A stretch of DNA of 64,000 nt from Syntrophobacterales bacterium Delta_02. GTDB taxonomy: Bacteria > Desulfobacterota > Syntrophorhabdia > Syntrophorhabdales > Syntrophorhabdaceae. The DNA is taken from NCBI GenBank assembly GCA_001603955.1, contig LVAA01000021.1, positions 62,001 through 126,000 on the forward strand, given 5' to 3'. Shown piece by piece: positions 14,782-23,955 of the stretch. The notes beneath the pieces were generated by a model that worked only from the letters and a program-made list of their open reading frames with translations, was not told the DNA's origin and did no database searches. The translations under genes and the position numbers were made by a program. Position 1 is the stretch's first letter. Each line of letters begins with the position of its first letter.

Positions 14782-16164
14782 ATGAAGATCAGGTTTCTCG
14801 GTGCTGCCAGAAAGGTCACGGGGTCTTGTTTCCATCTGTTGACGGATAGTACCCAGGTCCTTGTGGACTGCGGTATGAACCAGGGGAGGAATTCCGACAC
14901 CCTCAACCGGGAGCCTTTCCGTTTTCATCCCGAGCAGATAGATACGTTGCTCCTGACCCACGCGCACCTTGACCATTCGGGGCTGATACCGCGGCTGGCA
15001 GCCGGGGGTTTCCCGGGCAAGATACTCAGCACGTCCGCCACGGCGGAGCTTTCCGAGATCATCCTCCTCGATTCGGCGCATATCCAGGAAAAGGATGCCG
15101 AATGGCACACGAAGAAGGCCCAGAGGGCAGGAAAGGACCAGGTGTTCGAGCCCCTTTACACAACGGAGGATGTCAGGGCCTGCCTCCCGCAATTTGACAA
15201 GAACGGCTACGATTCCCTGCACCAGCTCCCGGGAGGGATGAGGTTCCGTTTCGTCGACGCGGGGCACATAATGGGATCGGCCAGCCTGGAACTGTGGTTC
15301 CATGACGGAGGCCGGGACAAGAAGATAGTTTTCTCCGGGGACATAGGCAAGAACGGGAACCCGATCATAAGGGACCCTCAGCACATCAGCGAGGCCCACT
15401 ACGTCGTGGTTGAATCCACGTACGGGAACCGTTTTCACAAAGACCTGGATGCGAGCATCGAGGAGTTGGAAAAAGCTGTCAAGGAGACCTTCAGGCGGGG
15501 AGGAAACGTTCTTTTGCCATCCTTTGCGGTCGGCAGGACCCAGGACGTTCTCTATATCCTCGACAAGCTGGTGAGGGAGGGCAGACTCAAGGACCTCGAC
15601 GTCTACGTCGACAGCCCCCTTGCCGACAAGGCCACGAAGATCTATATGTCCCATCCGGAGTTCTTCGATGCCGAAACACTGAACACCTTCACATTCAGAA
15701 GCTCGGCCGGGATGAAGATCCACTTCACGACCACCATAGAGGAGTCCCAGAAGATCAACCGGATCAAGTCAGGCGCCATCATCATTGCGGGCAGCGGGAT
15801 GTGCGAAGGGGGCAGGATCCGCCATCATTTCAAGCACAACATCTGGAGACAGGAGTGCAGCATCATCTTCACCGGTTTCCAGGTGCCCGGAACCCTCGGC
15901 CGGTACATCGTCGATGGGGCGAAGAGGGCGTATATTCTCGGCGAGGAGATGGCCATACGGGCAAAGGTGTATACCATCGGCGGGTTCTCGGCCCATGCCG
16001 ACCAGGGCGAGCTCCTTGAGTGGCTGGGCACCTTCACGACAAACCCCCGGGTCTTTATCGTCCACGGCGAGGAACCCGTCGCCCTGGAGTTCGAAAAGAC
16101 TGTGAGGGAAAAACTGGGGCTCACGACCTATGTGCCCCACCTGGGAGAGGAACTGGAGATCTGA
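14782..16164 (+). CDS. MBL-fold/beta-CASP RNA-processing exonuclease
   Basis: A 460-residue metallo-beta-lactamase with beta-CASP insert, of the YSH1/CPSF-like family often annotated as RNA-processing exonuclease. The N-terminal LGAARKVTGSC motif, zinc motif HAHLDHSG at 60-67, the GHIMGSASLEL block, the GDIGKNGNP motif, the beta-CASP section (LLPSFAVGRTQDVLYIL) and the C-terminal SAHADQGEL and VHGEE motifs are all present. Expected to be a cytoplasmic zinc-dependent RNA endo/exonuclease. Length is normal. The next gene may start 43 bases downstream. Confidence 0.93.
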   Translation: MKIRFLGAARKVTGSCFHLLTDSTQVLVDCGMNQGRNSDTLNREPFRFHPEQIDTLLLTHAHLDHSGLIPRLAAGGFPGKILSTSATAELSEIILLDSAHIQEKDAEWHTKKAQRAGKDQVFEPLYTTEDVRACLPQFDKNGYDSLHQLPGGMRFRFVDAGHIMGSASLELWFHDGGRDKKIVFSGDIGKNGNPIIRDPQHISEAHYVVVESTYGNRFHKDLDASIEELEKAVKETFRRGGNVLLPSFAVGRTQDVLYILDKLVREGRLKDLDVYVDSPLADKATKIYMSHPEFFDAETLNTFTFRSSAGMKIHFTTTIEESQKINRIKSGAIIIAGSGMCEGGRIRHHFKHNIWRQECSIIFTGFQVPGTLGRYIVDGAKRAYILGEEMAIRAKVYTIGGFSAHADQGELLEWLGTFTTNPRVFIVHGEEPVALEFEKTVREKLGLTTYVPHLGEELEI

Positions 16165-16207
16165 AAGCCCGGATGGTCCGGGAAAGCTACATGGCCTCAG
16201 AGGGAAC

Positions 16208-16921
16208 GTGGAAGGGCAGTCTTCTCTCTTCAACGAGACAGATTTTCTCAACTACCGGATCGTCCGCAGCAAGATGCGCAAACGAACGATGACGCTGAAG
16301 CTGGAGAGGAACGGGGCAGTTGTCATCCTGGTCCCCGAGAAGACGCCAGGTGAGGAGATAAAGCGGTTCTTCAGGTCCAAGGTCCCCTGGATAGCGAGAA
16401 AGCTTGAGGAATACAGGGAAGCTATCGTTAAGGCGGGCGGGCCGAGGTGCTATGTGACGGGGGAGAAGTTCCTCTACCTGGGGGAAGAGTATCCCCTGGA
16501 GGTCATCGAAGGAGGGTCGGCAAAGCTCACCCTGTACCGGGGGGTGTTCCGGCTGTGTCGTGACCACAACGCCGATGGCCGAGAGATGTTCCGGGCCTGG
16601 TACAGGGAGAGGGCAAGACAGATACTCGCCGAGCGCGTCAACCTCCACGGCCGGCGTCTTGACCTGGCGTGGAGGGGGATAAGGATAACCAGCGCGCGGA
16701 CGCGGTATGGCTCCTGTTCACCCGACAACAGGCTTTCCTTCAGTTTTCGCCTGGTCATGGCTCCTTACGATGTCATCGATTATATTGTGGTCCATGAACT
16801 CGCCCATATAAAGATCAAGAACCATTCGAAGCGATTCTGGGAATACATCGGAAAGGTTATGCCCGACTACAAGTTACGCAAGGAATGGCTTGCGAAAAAA
16901 GGTTATCTGCTGGACATATAG
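16208..16921 (+). CDS. YgjP-like (M48-related) metallopeptidase
   Basis: A 237-residue protein of the YgjP/SprT-like group (DUF45). The HELAH zinc motif (HExxH) is at 196-200, followed by HSKRFWEYIGKVMPDY, and the RTRYGSCS motif before it is diagnostic of the family. The start is placed at GTG 16208, preceded by AGAGGG; the frame is open to an ATG at 16130 but that would overlap the nuclease gene. Physiological substrate is unknown. It ends 20 bases before the Ivy-like gene. Confidence 0.88.
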   Translation: MEGQSSLFNETDFLNYRIVRSKMRKRTMTLKLERNGAVVILVPEKTPGEEIKRFFRSKVPWIARKLEEYREAIVKAGGPRCYVTGEKFLYLGEEYPLEVIEGGSAKLTLYRGVFRLCRDHNADGREMFRAWYRERARQILAERVNLHGRRLDLAWRGIRITSARTRYGSCSPDNRLSFSFRLVMAPYDVIDYIVVHELAHIKIKNHSKRFWEYIGKVMPDYKLRKEWLAKKGYLLDI

Positions 16922-16941
16922 CGGTCTGGCGAGGAGGCGCG

Positions 16942-17463
16942 ATGAGAAAGATCATGATCCCGATAGCAATAGCGGCGGTCCTCCTCTTTCTCGGCTCCAT
17001 CGATGTTCGGGGACAATCGCCTGATAAGCAGGGCGGAAAGCCCAAGAGCGGGAGGTCCCAGATCGTGATCGAGTTTGTTTCCTTTCCGAACGAGTACAAG
17101 CGATACGAGGTCTACCCCTGGGAGACCCTCAAGGTGGAGGATTTTCAGGGAGCCTACGCGGCGATGCTTCGGGACGGGAACTTTGAGGATTGGGTGAGGT
17201 CCCTCACGGGCACTGCCACCGGCAAGAACAAGATGATACAGGTATCCAGGGAGAAGTTTGTCCTGGTTGTGTGCTGCAAGCCTCACATGTGCGATTCAAG
17301 CCAGGTCATTGTATTGTACGATCCCGTAAAGAAGAAGACCTTCAGCATACTTGCCGTCGAAGGCAAATTCTCCTGGTTCGGGAAGCCTCCCGAACGCACA
17401 AAGGACCTTCTCAACGTGCTCCTTGTGGAGGAGTTCAGGGCCATTTACAGGGGTCAGAACTGA
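16942..17463 (+). CDS. Ivy-like periplasmic lysozyme inhibitor
   Basis: A 173-residue secreted protein. It has a signal peptide (IMIPIAIAAVLLFLGSIDVRG) and a mature domain with the motif CKPHMC at 112-117, followed by DSSQVIVLYDP. In Ivy, the inhibitor of vertebrate C-type lysozyme, the inhibitory loop is CKPHDC with a central histidine that enters the lysozyme active site; here the Asp is replaced by Met. The upstream YAAMLRDGNFEDWVRSL segment and the length also fit Ivy. This assignment rests on motif recognition, not a search. The ATG at 16942 has a GGAGG site; an open frame upstream overlaps the YgjP-like gene. A role in protecting the wall or in controlling endogenous lytic enzymes is inferred. 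Confidence 0.72.
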   Translation: MRKIMIPIAIAAVLLFLGSIDVRGQSPDKQGGKPKSGRSQIVIEFVSFPNEYKRYEVYPWETLKVEDFQGAYAAMLRDGNFEDWVRSLTGTATGKNKMIQVSREKFVLVVCCKPHMCDSSQVIVLYDPVKKKTFSILAVEGKFSWFGKPPERTKDLLNVLLVEEFRAIYRGQN

Positions 17464-17561
17464 CAGAAACCCTTTGAACACCCTTGTTTCGCGGCCAAAA
17501 ATCGCTCGGTGGCAGGACTGGCTAAAGGCCTTGAGGCCGCGAACGATATCCAGGGGGAGAG

Positions 17562-17813
17562 TTGGACGGTGTTGTGCCGGGAACGAGGCGCGAGATGTGC
17601 GCCAGGGTGGACCTGACGGCGGCATTCGTGGCCCTGAAGGCTATCCTCACCGCCAGTCTTGCCAGGCAGGAAAGCCAGGGAAGTTTCTTCCGGGAGGACC
17701 ATCCCCGGGAGGGCCATCCCCGGGAGGATGACGTGAACTGGAGAAAGAACTCCTCGCTGATCTATGACCCCGTGAAGCGCGCCTTCACGGTGACTCACCT
17801 CGCGGCGCGGTGA
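17562..17813 (+). pseudogene. C-terminal remnant of a fumarate reductase/aspartate oxidase-type flavoprotein
   Basis: The reading frame encodes about 83 residues that resemble only the C-terminal helical domain of FAD-dependent succinate dehydrogenase/fumarate reductase or L-aspartate oxidase proteins (ALKAILTASLARQESQGSFFREDHP..DDVNWRKNSSLIYDP). The FAD-binding and catalytic domains are missing. A further related stretch in another frame just upstream (about 17529-17561) suggests a frameshift. A 15-base unit encoding HPRE(D/G) is tandemly repeated at 17695-17735. Decayed gene, probably not expressed. Confidence 0.6.
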
Positions 17814-17842
17814 GCGCTGCGGGATATTCCAGGGAGACTAAC

Positions 17843-18841
17843 ATGATCGAACACGCACCATACGGTACACTGATGTCCGACGCCAGTGCCTTCACGAAGA
17901 GCAGGGTGATCCTTTCCGCCGCGGAGCTCGATATCTTCACGCTTTTGGATGGAACGGCCGAAACCTCGGCGGCCCTGGCGAGAAAGGCGGGCTTCAATGC
18001 CCGGGGCCTTTCGCGCCTTCTCGATGCCCTTGCCTCTCTCGGTTTTCTTGCCAAGAACGGCGGGTCTTACTCTCTCACCGAGACCGGAGCACTCCTGTCC
18101 TCCCGTCATCCCGGGTCCATCCGTCCCATGGTCCTCCACATGAACAGCCTCTGGGACACCTGGGGAGACCTTTCACGCATCGTGAAGAAGGGGTTTACGG
18201 GGAAGCGCAAGCACGGGAGCCGGATGGACCCCGGGGCGCTGGCGGCCTTTATCGGAGCCATGGACGTCATAGGCAGGGACCTGTCCCTTGAGATAGCCGA
18301 TTCCTACGACCTTGGCCGGTACAGGAGAGTCCTCGATGTGGGAGGGGCATCGGGGACCTACACGGTGGCCTTTCTGCGAAAGAACCCCCTCCTCCGGGCC
18401 ACGATCTTCGACCTCGGAGCGGTCATACCCATGGCTCGGGCGAAGATAGACTTGGAGGGCCTTTCCGAAAGGGTGGACCTCATACCCGGCGACTTTTATG
18501 AGGACACCCTGCCTGCCGGGCACGACCTCGTCCTCCTGTCGGCCATAATCCACCAGAACGATTCCCGGCAGAACGTGGATCTCTACCGCAAGGCGTTGGC
18601 CGCCCTCGTCCCGGGCGGGGCCATACTTATCCGCGATCACATCATGGACGAGACCCACACCGCACCGTCCCCCGGCGCGCTCTTCGCCATCAACATGCTC
18701 GTGAACACCCGCGGCGGCAGCACCTACACCTTCGAAGAGGTGAAGCGGGGTTTGACGGAGGCGGGCTTCGAGGAGATCAAGCTCCTGCGCACGGGTGACA
18801 GGATGGACTGCCTGGTGGAGGGTAAGAAACCGGGGAAATAG
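17843..18841 (+). CDS. SAM-dependent O-methyltransferase, acetylserotonin/hydroxyneurosporene type
   Basis: A 332-residue class I methyltransferase. An N-terminal winged-helix dimerisation domain (about 15-95, ALARKAGFNARGLSRLLDALASLGFL) precedes the methyltransferase fold with SAM motif VLDVGGASGTYT, the acidic loop FDLGAV, GDFYEDTLP and the HQNDSRQNVDLYRKALAALVPGGAILIRD segment. Members methylate small hydroxylated or N-containing molecules; the substrate cannot be told. Start 17843 follows GGGAG; an upstream in-frame ATG at 17810 has no site. A strong terminator follows. Confidence 0.85.
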   Translation: MIEHAPYGTLMSDASAFTKSRVILSAAELDIFTLLDGTAETSAALARKAGFNARGLSRLLDALASLGFLAKNGGSYSLTETGALLSSRHPGSIRPMVLHMNSLWDTWGDLSRIVKKGFTGKRKHGSRMDPGALAAFIGAMDVIGRDLSLEIADSYDLGRYRRVLDVGGASGTYTVAFLRKNPLLRATIFDLGAVIPMARAKIDLEGLSERVDLIPGDFYEDTLPAGHDLVLLSAIIHQNDSRQNVDLYRKALAALVPGGAILIRDHIMDETHTAPSPGALFAINMLVNTRGGSTYTFEEVKRGLTEAGFEEIKLLRTGDRMDCLVEGKKPGK

Positions 18842-18850
18842 GACCTTGCT

Positions 18851-18960
18851 TCTCGCCCGCTTCGCTTGAGTCAGCAAAGATCGCAGAGAAAAGACTCGGC
18901 CGGATCCTGAAACCTTCCAGGATCCGGCCGTTTTTGCATCGCCCCCGCTTCGCGGGAGGC
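18851..18960 (+). repeat. 110-base dispersed element, copy 1
   Basis: Order of parts: CTCGCCCGCTTCGCTTGAGT, a GCAGAGA tract, the large hairpin at 18898-18929, and a terminal CCCGCTTCGCGGG palindrome. The same parts in the same order occur (reverse strand) at 43618-43735 and, with an insertion, at 43259-43440. Confidence 0.75.
18898..18935 (+). terminator. Rho-independent terminator inside a dispersed repeat element
   Basis: A 12-bp perfect stem (GGCCGGATCCTG at 18898-18909 with CAGGATCCGGCC at 18918-18929) followed by GTTTTT. The hairpin belongs to a roughly 110-base dispersed element (18851-18960) with copies at 43259-43440 and 43618-43735, so it may be a mobile terminator. Confidence 0.75.
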
Positions 18961-19264
18961 AAAAAAAGATCCGCTCTTCGACAGGACCGGTGGAAGGAAT
19001 CATTCCTGTAGCACCTTTGGATGACAGAATGAAGTGCGAAAGCACTACATGATTAATGTCGGTGTTGCGACAGAGATTGGAGATGTGTTGTGCTAGCCTG
19101 TAACTGATGTATGTCTGATCGGAGGTCATTCGGTCCGTACTTGCGGAGGAGGGCGCTTTGCATGGTCAGGAAGACCGTTCCTTTTGGCTTGCCGGGCTCC
19201 GCTTTGACCACCGTGCGCGGGGATCAGATCGAGCACGGTCGCGTCGTAGAGTGAGGACATCTTC
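18961..19264. other. Spacer before the beta-barrel gene
   Basis: No convincing gene. A 30-residue frame with a GGAGGAGGG site starts at ATG 19160, but it resembles nothing I know and may be chance. Confidence 0.5.
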
Positions 19265-20251
19265 GTGTATGCGGCAGGCTGGCAACGTGCAAAGACCCGT
19301 TTAGCTGCATTCTTTCTGCTGACCCTCTTCGTCCCCGCTTTTCCCGTTGCAGGTCAGGAGATATTCGTGAACGGCGGGGTTGCCGCCGGCACGGAGAAGG
19401 ATACGTCCGGCAAGTTCCACTGGTCTGTGTCCTATTTCCAGCATCTCACCGACCATGCGACAGTCAGCGTATCCGTTATTAACGAAGGACATCAGCCGGA
19501 CCACCACAGGGATGGTATTGCCTTCCAGATATGGGGACGGGGAGCCCCGTTTGGTCCGAACGTCTCCTTCGCCGGAGGGGTAGGTCCCTACTTCTTCTCC
19601 GACACGCGAGACGGAACGTCGGGGGGCGGTTGCGAGATCCAGCATGGTCTGGGGGCTATCTTCAGCGGCGCGATCACGTGGTACGCCCTGAGCCCTCTCC
19701 TCTTGCAGGCGCGTGGCAACTACATCAATGGCTCCAACGGTTTCGACACCTTTTCGGCCTCCGTCGGTATAGGGTATCTGCTCGGTGACGAAGGCGAAAG
19801 GAGTCCTCCACCCGGCGGTCAGCCGAGAAGGAACGAACTCGACCTCTTTCTGGGCGGGACGGCTTCCAACTGCGAGCACAGCAGTGCCGTCTCCTGGGGT
19901 GTCGAATATCGCCGGAACCTCTTTCCCTATTTTGACTGGACGGTGGCATGGCTTCATGAAGGCCACAAGTACCCAATCGGCCGTTACGGAGTGATGTCCG
20001 AGGTGTGGGCAGTGCGGACGTTCTATGGCGATCGCCTTGGGTTGGGCATCGGCGCGGGAGCGTACCTTGCCCGGGACAGGTACGGGGGAGACGGCGAAAG
20101 CACGACGGACAAGACGAACGGGGTGGTTTCCCTGACAGCTGCCTGGCGGTTTACGTCCCGCCTGGGGTTCCGCGCGGTCTTTCACCGGGTTATCACGGAC
20201 TACGACCGCGACGCGGACGTCTTCATGGGAGGCCTGGCGATCTCCTTCTAA
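19265..20251 (+). CDS. Secreted outer-membrane beta-barrel protein with internal duplication
   Basis: A 328-residue protein with signal peptide (LAAFFLLTLFVPAFPVAG) and alternating hydrophobic/polar strands ending in a C-terminal Phe (LAISF), as in outer-membrane barrels. The two halves are homologous: INEGH..HRDGIAFQIW near residues 72-90 matches LHEGH..GRYGVMSEVW near 226-245, and each half has the GGVGPYF or GIGAGAYL strand after it. So it seems to be a fused pair of about 140-residue barrels. I do not recognise a named family; resemblance to lipid A deacylase-like barrels is weak. GTG start at 19265 with GAGGAC upstream. Confidence 0.7.
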   Translation: MYAAGWQRAKTRLAAFFLLTLFVPAFPVAGQEIFVNGGVAAGTEKDTSGKFHWSVSYFQHLTDHATVSVSVINEGHQPDHHRDGIAFQIWGRGAPFGPNVSFAGGVGPYFFSDTRDGTSGGGCEIQHGLGAIFSGAITWYALSPLLLQARGNYINGSNGFDTFSASVGIGYLLGDEGERSPPPGGQPRRNELDLFLGGTASNCEHSSAVSWGVEYRRNLFPYFDWTVAWLHEGHKYPIGRYGVMSEVWAVRTFYGDRLGLGIGAGAYLARDRYGGDGESTTDKTNGVVSLTAAWRFTSRLGFRAVFHRVITDYDRDADVFMGGLAISF

Positions 20252-20384
20252 GGGCCTGTTCGGTGCCCCGCTCCTGCCGGGCCAGCAAGCCGCGACCTGG
20301 CCACCGTTTTCTCTCTGCGTCCTTTGCGGACCCGAGAGAGGAACGAAAAGAGATAAAGGGGCGAGAGATATGCCTTTCCAGTTA

Positions 20385-20413
20385 TTGACTCCGCCCTCGG
20401 ATGGTTTTAAAAT
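20385..20413 (+). promoter_or_regulatory. Sigma-70-type promoter of def-fmt, leaderless geometry
   Basis: TTGACT (20385-20390), 17-base spacer, TAAAAT (20408-20413). The def ATG is at 20419, five bases beyond the -10 box, so the transcript would start at the ATG. Confidence 0.6.
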
Positions 20414-20418
20414 AGTGC

Positions 20419-20919
20419 ATGTCCACAATTGATATCCGTGTTATTCCTGATCCTGTCCTGAGGAAACTTTCGAAGCCTGTCGAGAACATCACAGACGCCA
20501 TCGTGAAGCTTTCCGGGGATATGATCGAGACGATGATCCTCGCGCACGGAGCGGGGCTTGCGGCGCCGCAGATAGGGCTCCCGGTGCGGCTCATAGCCAT
20601 CGATGCGTCCTTGAACCCGAGGGAAAAGGAACCCATCATCCTCATCAATCCCGTTATCGTCGAGACCCACCTCGTAGAGAACGGCGAGGAAGGGTGCCTG
20701 AGCGTTCCCGGTTATTATGAGTTTGTCAAGAGGGCCAAGAAAGTGCATGCCCGTGGTACGGACCTCAAGGGCAATACCATCGACTTTGAGTGCGAGGGGC
20801 AACTTGCCCGCGCATTCCAGCACGAGATCGATCATCTCAATGGTGTGCTTTTCATCGATCTTTTGAGTCCCATAAAAAAGAACATTTTCAAGAAAAAGTA
20901 CACAGGTAAAAAGGAATGA
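20419..20919 (+). CDS. def: Peptide deformylase
   Basis: A 166-residue metalloenzyme that removes formyl from the initiator methionine of nascent proteins. All three family motifs are intact: GAGLAAPQIG at 44-53, EGCLS at 91-95 with metal ligand C93, and HEIDH at 135-139. Normal length. It overlaps fmt by four bases (ATGA), the usual coupled def-fmt arrangement. Confidence 0.97.
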   Translation: MSTIDIRVIPDPVLRKLSKPVENITDAIVKLSGDMIETMILAHGAGLAAPQIGLPVRLIAIDASLNPREKEPIILINPVIVETHLVENGEEGCLSVPGYYEFVKRAKKVHARGTDLKGNTIDFECEGQLARAFQHEIDHLNGVLFIDLLSPIKKNIFKKKYTGKKE

Positions 20920-21839
20920 GGATCGTCTTCTTCGGATCCTCCGCCTTTTCCGTACCATCCCTTTTGAAGATCAAGGATTCCGTGGTTGCCGTCGTGACAA
21001 AGAGGGCGCGTCCCAAGGGGAGGGGCTACCAGATCGATGACAACGAGGTCAAGAGCGCGGCGCTCAGCCTTGGTTTGCCGCTCATCGAGATAGACTCCTT
21101 CAAGGATATTGAGGCGCGGTCCATAGCCGACCATCACCCCGACCTTTATGTTGTCGTGTCCTTCGGACTCATCGTGCCGCAGTGGGCCCTCGACATCCCG
21201 TCCGTCGCGCCCATCAACATTCATCCGTCCCTCCTGCCGCTGTATCGCGGCCCGTCACCGATGCAATGGACCCTCTTGAGCGGCGATGCGGTCACGGGGA
21301 TCACTTTCATAAGGATGAACGAGAAGATGGACGAAGGGGACATCGTCGCTCAGGAGGAAATGGCTATAGAGAAGGATGACGACTACATCACCCTGTCGAA
21401 AAGGCTTTCGGAGAGAGCGGCACAGATGTTGCAAAAAACAGTGGATGATATCGGGAGAGACGGCATGATGGAAGGCAGGGTGCAGGACCATGCAGCGGCT
21501 ACCTACGCCCCCATGATCACGAAGGAGATGGGAAAGATAGACTGGACCCTGACTGCTGCCCGGATAGACTGCCAGGTGAAGGCCTTCGTGGCGTGGCCCA
21601 CGGCTTTCACCTATCTCGATGGAAAGCTGCTCAAGATATACAGTTCATTCATTGATGAGAGCGTGGAGGCGCGGGCGCCCGCCGGCACCGTCACGGGTGT
21701 AACGAAAGCGGGGCTGGAAGTCGCTACCGGTAAGGGTTTGCTCATCATCAGAGAGCTTCAGCTGGAGAACAAGAAGCGCATGAAGGCGTACGATTTCTCT
21801 AGAGGATACAGGGACTTACATGATAAGTCATTGAATTAG
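20916..21839 (+). CDS. fmt: Methionyl-tRNA formyltransferase
   Basis: A 307-residue enzyme that formylates initiator Met-tRNA with 10-formyl-tetrahydrofolate. The NIHPSLLPLYRG motif (101-112) carries the catalytic Asn-His pair; TGITFIRMNEKMDEGDIV and the C-terminal oligonucleotide-binding domain are recognisable. The start overlaps the end of def. The folate source enzyme FolK is encoded 7 kb upstream but in a separate unit. Confidence 0.96.
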   Translation: MRIVFFGSSAFSVPSLLKIKDSVVAVVTKRARPKGRGYQIDDNEVKSAALSLGLPLIEIDSFKDIEARSIADHHPDLYVVVSFGLIVPQWALDIPSVAPINIHPSLLPLYRGPSPMQWTLLSGDAVTGITFIRMNEKMDEGDIVAQEEMAIEKDDDYITLSKRLSERAAQMLQKTVDDIGRDGMMEGRVQDHAAATYAPMITKEMGKIDWTLTAARIDCQVKAFVAWPTAFTYLDGKLLKIYSSFIDESVEARAPAGTVTGVTKAGLEVATGKGLLIIRELQLENKKRMKAYDFSRGYRDLHDKSLN

Positions 21840-21862
21840 CTTCATAAATTGCCATTTTTTTA

Positions 21863-21892
21863 TTGACAGGAAAGGCATATTGCACATATCAT
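21863..21892 (+). promoter_or_regulatory. Sigma-70-type promoter of mltD
   Basis: TTGACA (21863-21868), 18-base spacer, TATCAT (21887-21892). It gives a leader of about 35 bases with an AGGGGA ribosome site before the ATG at 21933. Confidence 0.7.
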
Positions 21893-21932
21893 CAAGATAA
21901 GGCCATAGCAGGGAGACTACGGGAAGGGGATC

Positions 21933-23750
21933 ATGAAACGACTTATCGCCGCTGTAGCATTTTTTCTTTTTCTCGCAGGATGTGCAACGAACAATCAGGT
22001 ATCGATGGGTATCGGCAGCGAGGGGTTTCCTCTAGTCGCACAGGACCCGGTTTCCGCCGAGCCCGGGGCCTCTGAGGGGGATGCCTCCGGGGTACACAGG
22101 ACAGGCAAGGGTTCGGCGATACGGTCGATGAAGACGAAGGTGATCGTTGCCCACACGAGGCAGACACAGGATTCCGTGCGGAAGACACGGCCCCAGCCGT
22201 ATTCGCTGCAACTGAAGATCGACGACGATGACGATATCACCACTCTCCTTGCCACGAACTATGACCAGAATTTTGACATCCCCATCGTTTTCAATGACGC
22301 GGTGAAGTACTACATCAAATGGTTCTCCGAGGACAAGAAGAAGGTATTCGCCAACTGGCTGAAGCGTTCCCGGTTATACGTTCCCATCATCACCGAGATC
22401 CTCCGCGAGAAGAACATGCCCGAGGATCTGGTCTATCTGGCCATGATAGAGAGCGGTTTCAACCCGAAGGCGTACTCACGCGCAAAGGCGTCGGGGCCGT
22501 GGCAGTTCATCTATTCCACGGGCGGCCGATACGGCCTTGAGGTCGACCACTGGGTGGATGAACGGCGTGACCCGGAGAAATCAACCATCGCCGCCGCCAA
22601 GTACCTGAAGGACCTTTTCGACCAGTTTGGCTGCTGGTATCTGGCCGCGGCCGGGTACAATGCGGGCGAGGGGAGGATCGAGCGGCTGATCCAGAAACAC
22701 AACACGAACGATTTCTGGGAGCTTTACAAGTACAACACGCTTCCCCGTGAGACACGGAACTATATTCCCCAGTTGATAGCTGCGGCCATCATTGCGAAGG
22801 ACCCCGCGAAATTCGGTTTCGGCAGCATTACCTATGACCCTCCCGTCAGGTTCACAGAGGCTGAGGTCCCCGCGGCCACCCCGCTCGCAGCAATAGCCAG
22901 GGCCTCGGAACGCGATATGGAGACCATTCGTACATGTAATCCCGAGATCCTCCGGGGGATCACCCCTCCGGGCAAGAACGACTACATGGTAAAGCTTCCC
23001 TCGGAAGTTGAGAGAGAGGTCTTTGCTGAGCGTTTGAAGGCCGAACTTGAAAGGTTCCCGGCGGTGAAGAGTGTCGTGACCTACAAGGTGCGGAAAAGGG
23101 ACAGCATGGCAAGGATCGTCAAGAAGTACCGTGTCAGTGAGCGCGACCTTGTCCTTGTGAACAGTAGTGATGACGAACTCAGGATCAAGCCGGGGATGGT
23201 GATCGCCATACCGAAGTTCTCGGGGGAGACGAAACGTTATACCGAGCTTGCCAGGGCGGTGGCGCAGGACCCGCCGGCAGTGGAGAGGTCGAAGGCCACA
23301 CGTAAGAAAGATGACAGCACCACTCCCGCGAAGACCCTGTCGCCGAGGACTGTGGCGAAGAAGAGTGAACCGGCCCCGCGTCCCGAAAAGGAGATCAAAG
23401 ACCGTCCCGTCAAGACGTTTCATGTAGTGAAGAGGGGAGAGACCCTTTCGGAGATCAGCGACCGTTACGGGATCGATGTAGCAAGTTTGCGTTCGGCAAA
23501 CAGGCTCAAGGGGAACAGGGTATACCCCAATATGAAGATCCGTCTCGTGAGCCACGTCGAGTTGAAGAAGGTCCGGGTGGCGGCAAAACCGGCGAAAAAG
23601 GTCCGGTACCACACGGTGAGGAAGGGCGAAACGCTGACATCCATATCCGAAAAGTATGGCATCGATGTCGACGACCTGAAAACCGCCAACAAGCTCAAGA
23701 GCAACAAGATCAACGCAAGAGCCAAGCTCAAAATAATAAAAGAAGGGTAA
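21933..23750 (+). CDS. mltD: Membrane-bound lytic murein transglycosylase D
   Basis: A 605-residue lipoprotein that cleaves peptidoglycan glycan strands. Lipobox LAGC with lipidated C17; SLT domain about residues 145-280 with catalytic E173 in AMIESGFNP, then [12 protein letters not shown] and [12 protein letters not shown]; three LysM peptidoglycan-binding modules at about 381-428, 491-537 and 557-603. The linker between LysM1 and LysM2 is rich in Pro, Lys and Thr. Well-formed promoter and ribosome site. Stands alone after def-fmt. A GCTTGAACG repeat begins 12 bases after the stop. Confidence 0.95.
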   Translation: MKRLIAAVAFFLFLAGCATNNQVSMGIGSEGFPLVAQDPVSAEPGASEGDASGVHRTGKGSAIRSMKTKVIVAHTRQTQDSVRKTRPQPYSLQLKIDDDDDITTLLATNYDQNFDIPIVFNDAVKYYIKWFSEDKKKVFANWLKRSRLYVPIITEILREKNMPEDLVYLAMIESGFNPKAYSRAKASGPWQFIYSTGGRYGLEVDHWVDERRDPEKSTIAAAKYLKDLFDQFGCWYLAAAGYNAGEGRIERLIQKHNTNDFWELYKYNTLPRETRNYIPQLIAAAIIAKDPAKFGFGSITYDPPVRFTEAEVPAATPLAAIARASERDMETIRTCNPEILRGITPPGKNDYMVKLPSEVEREVFAERLKAELERFPAVKSVVTYKVRKRDSMARIVKKYRVSERDLVLVNSSDDELRIKPGMVIAIPKFSGETKRYTELARAVAQDPPAVERSKATRKKDDSTTPAKTLSPRTVAKKSEPAPRPEKEIKDRPVKTFHVVKRGETLSEISDRYGIDVASLRSANRLKGNRVYPNMKIRLVSHVELKKVRVAAKPAKKVRYHTVRKGETLTSISEKYGIDVDDLKTANKLKSNKINARAKLKIIKEG

Positions 23751-23923
23751 ACCGACAACAGCTTGAACGCTTGAACGTTCTGGTCCGTGGACTTGATCCG
23801 GGATCCGGAAGGTTTTCTTATCCTTTCTCTTGCCTTAACTTAGTTCATCTTTTCGCGCAAACTTCTGAACAAGATAATCATGTACGGGAATGAACGCGTC
23901 TGAACCTTCAAACAACTCAATCA

Positions 23924-23952
23924 GCTCAAGCGGCTCAAGCGGCTCAAGCGGC
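23924..23952 (-). repeat. CCGCTTGAG-type repeat at the acetyltransferase 3' end
   Basis: Three CTCAAGCGG units on the plus strand, four bases from the stop of the minus-strand acetyltransferase gene. On the coding strand the units read CCGCTTGAG, the same orientation as at other gene ends. Confidence 0.8.
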
Positions 23953-23955
23953 CTT

